DNA of 64,000 nucleotides from assembly GCF_009388985.1 (NCBI RefSeq), contig NZ_CP036422.1, forward strand, positions 3,982,501-4,046,500, given 5' to 3'. This DNA comes from Halioglobus maricola (lineage in GTDB: Bacteria; Pseudomonadota; Gammaproteobacteria; Pseudomonadales; Halieaceae). The first letter of the stretch is position 1. The number at the start of each line of letters is the position of its first letter. This document shows positions 61,171 to 64,000 of this stretch, piece after piece. The translations under genes were made by a program, and so were the position numbers. The notes beneath the pieces were generated by a model. It was not told the origin of the DNA and did not search any database. It saw only the letters and a program-made list of their open reading frames with translations.

Positions 61171-63327
61171 CTAGAAGCTATAGCGAATACCAGCCTCGAT
61201 GGAGCGCCCGGCCTCCGGTGCGATCTCACGCAGGAAGGATGTACTGAGGCGAATCTCCTCGTCTGAGACATTGTTCAGGTTCACAAATGTCACCAACTCG
61301 CCGGAACCCAGCGCCAGACGATACTCACCGCCGAGGTCCCAGCGCGTGTATCCCTCTGTTTCTTCCTCATTGACACCCGGTTTGTCCTGATCAGCCGCAT
61401 CAACCACTCGGGTCCATACTTCCCAATTATCCGCAACCCAACTCAAGCTTCCACCGACGCGCATGGGCGGCAGACGCGGCACATCGTCGCCGTTGTCGAG
61501 TTCAGCGCGAATGTAGTCACCATAGACGCCCACAATCACATCACCACTACCGATGCTGGCCACGGTCCACTCACTGTCAATTTCGATACCGTAGAACTCA
61601 GCGTCTTCCTGCGCATACACGTACACAGGCACTTCATCGACTTCCTCGCCAGTGGCGAACAGCCCGATGTAGTCCTCGAAATCGTTGTAGTAGGCAGTCA
61701 CGCTCAGATAGCTACCCTCACCGTACCAGTTGAGGCTCAGGTCAACATTGTTGGAGGTTTCAGTATCGAGCTCGGTGTTACCGATTTCAATCGAGCTGGT
61801 CGCGGCGTGGACCACCAGATCGTGCTCGTCTTCCGCTTCAACATTGGAATAGAGCTCCTCAGTAGCGGGAGCACGCTCAGCAATCGACAGGGCTGCGCCG
61901 ACAGACCAGGCACCGTCGATATCCCACAGTGCAGAGCCGGAGGCGCTAAACGCATTGAAGGATTCGCTGCCGGCGGCATAGGTATCGGGGTCACGCTCAT
62001 CGCGGTCGTAGCGGGCTCCCAGTTCGAACATCCAGTCGCCAGCGTGGTAGTCCTCTACCAAGAAAAGACCCAGCTCGCTGCTATCGGTCTGCGGGATAAA
62101 GGCCTCTTCACCGAGCGCACTGAACTCGCCATCCACCATCTGCAGACCAACGACACCATGGAAATTGCCGATCGGCTGGTGCACGGCTTCCAGCCGAGCT
62201 TCCCATGTTTCGTTGCTGTAGGTAGTGCCTATCTCACCGGTGCCTTCAATTTCATCGTGCTCATAGTCGGTATAGGTCAAGAAGCCACGGAACACTTCGA
62301 GGCCCGACAGGGGCTCATGCAGATGCATGGCTACGTCGTAGCGTGTCTGCTCCAGATCGATGCGGATGTCCTCGCCATGACCTTCCTCTTCATGCTCGTC
62401 ATGCTCGTCATGCTCTTCTTCGTGCTCTTCTTCGTGCTCTTCTTCGTGCTCTTCTTCGTGCTCTTCTTCGTGCTCGTCATGATGGCCGTGGGAGCCATTG
62501 GGAATACCGTATTCATTCTCCAGACGGTTTACCGCGAGACCGATAAAACCGCTTTCGAAGTGGTAAGAGCTGCCGAGGGTAAAGCTCTTGGTGCGGCCAC
62601 CGGTATTGTCCAATACGCCCTTGGTCTGTTCTTCGTCCTCATGCTCGTCATGTTCTTCGCCTTCGTGCTCCTCCTCTTCATGCTCGTCATGATCATCATC
62701 GAGCATGGCGTAGCCGGGGATTTCCAGGTCATTCCAGTCGCGATAGAGCACGTCGGCATGAAAGGCGAAATTACCGGAACTGCCGTCGAAGCGTCCGACG
62801 ACATTGTCCAGATCAGAAGCACTGTCGTGGCGATACTCCAGCGCACCGGCAGATTCTTCACTCAGGTTAGCCGGTACACGGTTGTCGATCACATTGACAA
62901 CACCACCAATGGCACCGCCGCCGTACAATAGGGTAGCGGGGCCGCGCAGAACTTCGATGCTATCGGCCAGCAGGGGCTCAACCGCAACTGAGTGGTCGGC
63001 ACTGAGATTAGAGGCATCCGCACTGCTGGTACCGTTTTGCAGCACGGTGACTCGAGCACCCTGGTGGCCGCGAATTACCGGCTGGCCCACACCGGGGCCG
63101 AAGGAAGCGTTGGCAAGGCCAGGCTTGTTACCCAGGGTATCCCCCAGGGTGGCGGAAGCGGCACGGCTCAAATCGTCGCCAGTAAGCACAGTGACAGGCA
63201 TGGCGGTTTCAGCAGCCTGCTTGTGCAGCGGCACAGATACCAGCACATGTTCCATGGGAAGGTTTTCGTCGGCTACAGCCGCGTTCGCTGCGGCGACAGC
63301 CACAGCGAGGGGAATCAATCGTTTCAT
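61171..63327 (-). CDS. TonB-dependent receptor, His/Glu-rich (ZnuD-like)
   Basis: A 718-residue outer-membrane receptor with signal peptide MKRLIPLAVAVAAANAAVA. The plug domain has MPVTVLTGDDLSRAASATLG, PVIRGHQGARVTVLQNG and VEVLRGPATLLYGGGAIGGV-like text (around residue 130). The barrel ends GRSIEAGIRYSF with the terminal Phe. Two acidic His-rich loops occur at about 208-233 and 275-320. The second contains HEEE repeated in tandem. Such loops in ZnuD-type receptors bind zinc, so zinc uptake is the likely role; copper or nickel cannot be excluded. AGGAGA precedes the ATG. It sits 37 bases downstream of a small exported Cys/His protein. Confidence 0.92.
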   Translation of the reverse strand: MKRLIPLAVAVAAANAAVADENLPMEHVLVSVPLHKQAAETAMPVTVLTGDDLSRAASATLGDTLGNKPGLANASFGPGVGQPVIRGHQGARVTVLQNGTSSADASNLSADHSVAVEPLLADSIEVLRGPATLLYGGGAIGGVVNVIDNRVPANLSEESAGALEYRHDSASDLDNVVGRFDGSSGNFAFHADVLYRDWNDLEIPGYAMLDDDHDEHEEEEHEGEEHDEHEDEEQTKGVLDNTGGRTKSFTLGSSYHFESGFIGLAVNRLENEYGIPNGSHGHHDEHEEEHEEEHEEEHEEEHEEEHDEHDEHEEEGHGEDIRIDLEQTRYDVAMHLHEPLSGLEVFRGFLTYTDYEHDEIEGTGEIGTTYSNETWEARLEAVHQPIGNFHGVVGLQMVDGEFSALGEEAFIPQTDSSELGLFLVEDYHAGDWMFELGARYDRDERDPDTYAAGSESFNAFSASGSALWDIDGAWSVGAALSIAERAPATEELYSNVEAEDEHDLVVHAATSSIEIGNTELDTETSNNVDLSLNWYGEGSYLSVTAYYNDFEDYIGLFATGEEVDEVPVYVYAQEDAEFYGIEIDSEWTVASIGSGDVIVGVYGDYIRAELDNGDDVPRLPPMRVGGSLSWVADNWEVWTRVVDAADQDKPGVNEEETEGYTRWDLGGEYRLALGSGELVTFVNLNNVSDEEIRLSTSFLREIAPEAGRSIEAGIRYSF
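62412..62471 (-). repeat. Five perfect 12-bp tandem repeats in the TonB receptor gene
   Basis: The unit GCTCTTCTTCGT on the plus strand occurs five times without a mismatch from 62412 to 62471. On the coding (minus) strand each unit gives H-E-E-E in rotation, building the metal-binding loop at about residues 286-306. Perfect identity, including third positions, signals recent slippage or strong homogenisation; each 12-bp change adds or removes four residues without frameshift. Confidence 0.95.
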
Positions 63328-63344
63328 TGCTATCTCCTGAAGAT

Positions 63345-63363
63345 TATAAAATTAAGTTTTATA
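63345..63363. promoter_or_regulatory. AT-rich 19-bp inverted repeat upstream of the TonB receptor
   Basis: TATAAAA (63345-63351) and TTTTATA (63357-63363) are exact inverted copies separated by five bases, placed between the small exported gene and the receptor's ribosome site. It could be an operator (for a Fur/Zur-type regulator) or a processing hairpin. It does not match a standard Zur box that I can recognise. Confidence 0.3.
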
Positions 63364-63364
63364 G

Positions 63365-63664
63365 TCAGGAAAGTTGCGGAGGTCCCCGCGCAAGGAAGGC
63401 CAGGCTGGCGCCGGCGTGACTGGATTGCTGGTCAGCGGAATCCGGTGTAGATGCGGCCACCGGGGGCAATATGGGCATACCGGAAACCGGCATAGCCGCC
63501 CCGCTGCCGCTTTTGCAGACCAGGCATTGAGAATAGCTGTCGTCGAGGCCGCTCCAGTGATCGTGGCTGGCCTCCTGGATCTGCAGCGCAGCGGCGAACA
63601 GCAACGCCACCAGGGCCATGGCCCTGGCGGTAGCGTTCTTACTGAGTCGGTCGCTGAATTTCAT
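63365..63664 (-). CDS. Small exported Cys/His-containing protein upstream of the TonB receptor
   Basis: A 99-residue protein with a hydrophobic N-terminal segment (RAMALVALLFAAALQIQ) acting as signal or anchor. A short region with SHDHWSG and QCLVCKSG follows, holding possible metal-binding His and Cys-x-x-Cys, then a Pro/Ser/Ala tail. Similar small proteins occur upstream of metal-linked TonB receptors (DUF2946-like), though I cannot confirm that family. It is in the same direction and only 37 bases upstream of the receptor, so they are probably one transcript. Confidence 0.6.
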   Translation of the reverse strand: MKFSDRLSKNATARAMALVALLFAAALQIQEASHDHWSGLDDSYSQCLVCKSGSGAAMPVSGMPILPPVAASTPDSADQQSSHAGASLAFLARGPPQLS

Positions 63665-63674
63665 GCAAATCTAT

Positions 63675-63698
63675 GATAATCGCCGGGGGGCGGATTAT
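63675..63698. promoter_or_regulatory. Inverted repeat in front of the small exported gene
   Basis: GATAATC (63675-63681) and GATTATA (63693-63699) form an approximate inverted repeat (ATAATC and GATTAT, 11-base spacer) in the 71-base gap before the small exported gene. TATAAT on the minus strand overlaps its right arm and could be a -10 box. A metal-responsive operator is possible but not shown. Confidence 0.25.
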
Positions 63699-63735
63699 AT
63701 ACAGCCTCTGCTATCTATTACTACCACCGGAAACG

Positions 63736-64000
63736 TCAACCAAACCACGCCAACAGCAGGTTGATGACGACTGCATTGAACAGATCGATGAAGAAAGCTC
63801 CCACCAGAGGCACCACAATAAAGGCTCTCGGGGCCGGACCGAGGGATTTCGTTACCGCCGTCATATTGGCGATCGCGGTGGGGGTCGCCCCCAACGCCAG
63901 CCCGGAATAACCTGAACAAATAACGGCCGCGTCGTAGTCACCACCCAGAGCGCGAAACACCACGAAAATGGAAAACAGACTGATGAGAACCACCTGAGCG
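63736..64000 (-). CDS. gltS: Sodium/glutamate symporter, C-terminal part
   Basis: Only the last 88 or so residues are inside the window; the frame runs off the right edge and its start lies outside. GLALGATPTAIANMTAVTKS followed by GPAPRAFIVVPLVGAFFID and a terminal hydrophobic stretch is the conserved end of GltS, an inner-membrane sodium-coupled glutamate carrier. It is upstream of the small exported gene on the same strand with a 71-base gap. Confidence 0.88.
   Translation of the reverse strand, partial: AQVVLISLFSIFVVFRALGGDYDAAVICSGYSGLALGATPTAIANMTAVTKSLGPAPRAFIVVPLVGAFFIDLFNAVVINLLLAWFG

Noticed and set aside
62380..62480. Regularly spaced short repeats resembling a small CRISPR-like array
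   Set aside because: The units are 12 bp with no unique spacers and are in frame inside the TonB receptor gene, coding HEEE.
1..64000. Integrated element or genomic island boundary
   Set aside because: No integrase, transposase, tRNA gene or direct-repeat ends were found, and codon character looks uniform by eye.

Overview
The window is about 64 kb of a moderately GC-rich, densely packed chromosome. It most resembles a marine gammaproteobacterium of the Halieaceae/Spongiibacteraceae kind (OM60/NOR5-like). That placement is inferred from gene content: an Entner-Doudoroff operon, DeaD, UbiX, GltS, a YcbB-type L,D-transpeptidase, diheme cytochromes c, and a heavy load of SDR, Baeyer-Villiger, Rieske and P450 oxidation genes. 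No phylogenetic marker was tested. There are no rRNA or tRNA genes, insertion sequences, phage genes or CRISPR arrays that I can see. No gene-free stretch exceeds 300 bases; the longest are 44411-44630, 3149-3367, 13981-14177 and 31116-31310, all promoter regions.

Layout. 1-3148: end of an inositol-monophosphatase-family gene, a gamma-glutamyltransferase-like lipoprotein and an LLM-class flavin/F420 oxidoreductase. 3368-8673: acyl-CoA synthetase, MBL hydrolase, a Baeyer-Villiger-type monooxygenase and its divergent AraC-type regulator. 8843-12787: zwf-pgl-edd, the upper Entner-Doudoroff/pentose phosphate operon, tightly overlapping. 12784-28591: a large catabolic block. It holds an iron alcohol dehydrogenase, acyl-CoA-dehydrogenase-like flavoprotein, SDRs, a 4-hydroxyacetophenone-monooxygenase-like BVMO, TIM-barrel protein, MFS transporter, acetoacetate-decarboxylase-fold protein, Rieske oxygenase and amidohydrolase. 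A TetR regulator sits at a divergent promoter, followed by an AMACR-type CoA enzyme, a dihydroxyacetophenone-dioxygenase-like cupin and a cytochrome P450.

28593-35702: cell-wall enzymes (M15-like peptidase, L,D-transpeptidase, MltF-like lytic transglycosylase) around ilvE, a quinone oxidoreductase and an SDR. 35699-39366: a two-gene operon of a DUF3604 lipoprotein and an alkylsulfatase-like MBL protein. 39560-41030: a histone H1/AlgP-like lysine-rich protein and a DsbA-fold protein. 41053-44410: a periplasmic cytochrome operon (diheme c4-like, MauG/CcpA-like, beta-helix-cytochrome fusion). 44631-48754: zinc-ribbon protein, DAHP synthase, DUF481 outer-membrane protein and glutathione reductase. 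48777-53580: a Gld-like ABC exporter operon with a fused permease-GldG gene.

53577-64000: LysR regulator, two small lipoproteins, 2-hydroxyacid dehydrogenase, HIT protein, MFS exporter, UbiX, DeaD helicase, a His-rich ZnuD-like TonB receptor with a small exported partner, and the 3' end of gltS.

The best candidates for undescribed biology are three. First, the 14-29 kb catabolic block, which unites two enzyme families known from acetophenone degradation (HAPMO-like and DAD-like) with P450, Rieske and racemase genes. Second, the beta-helix-cytochrome c operon at 41-44.4 kb. Third, the fused ABC-2/GldG exporter at 48.8-53.6 kb.
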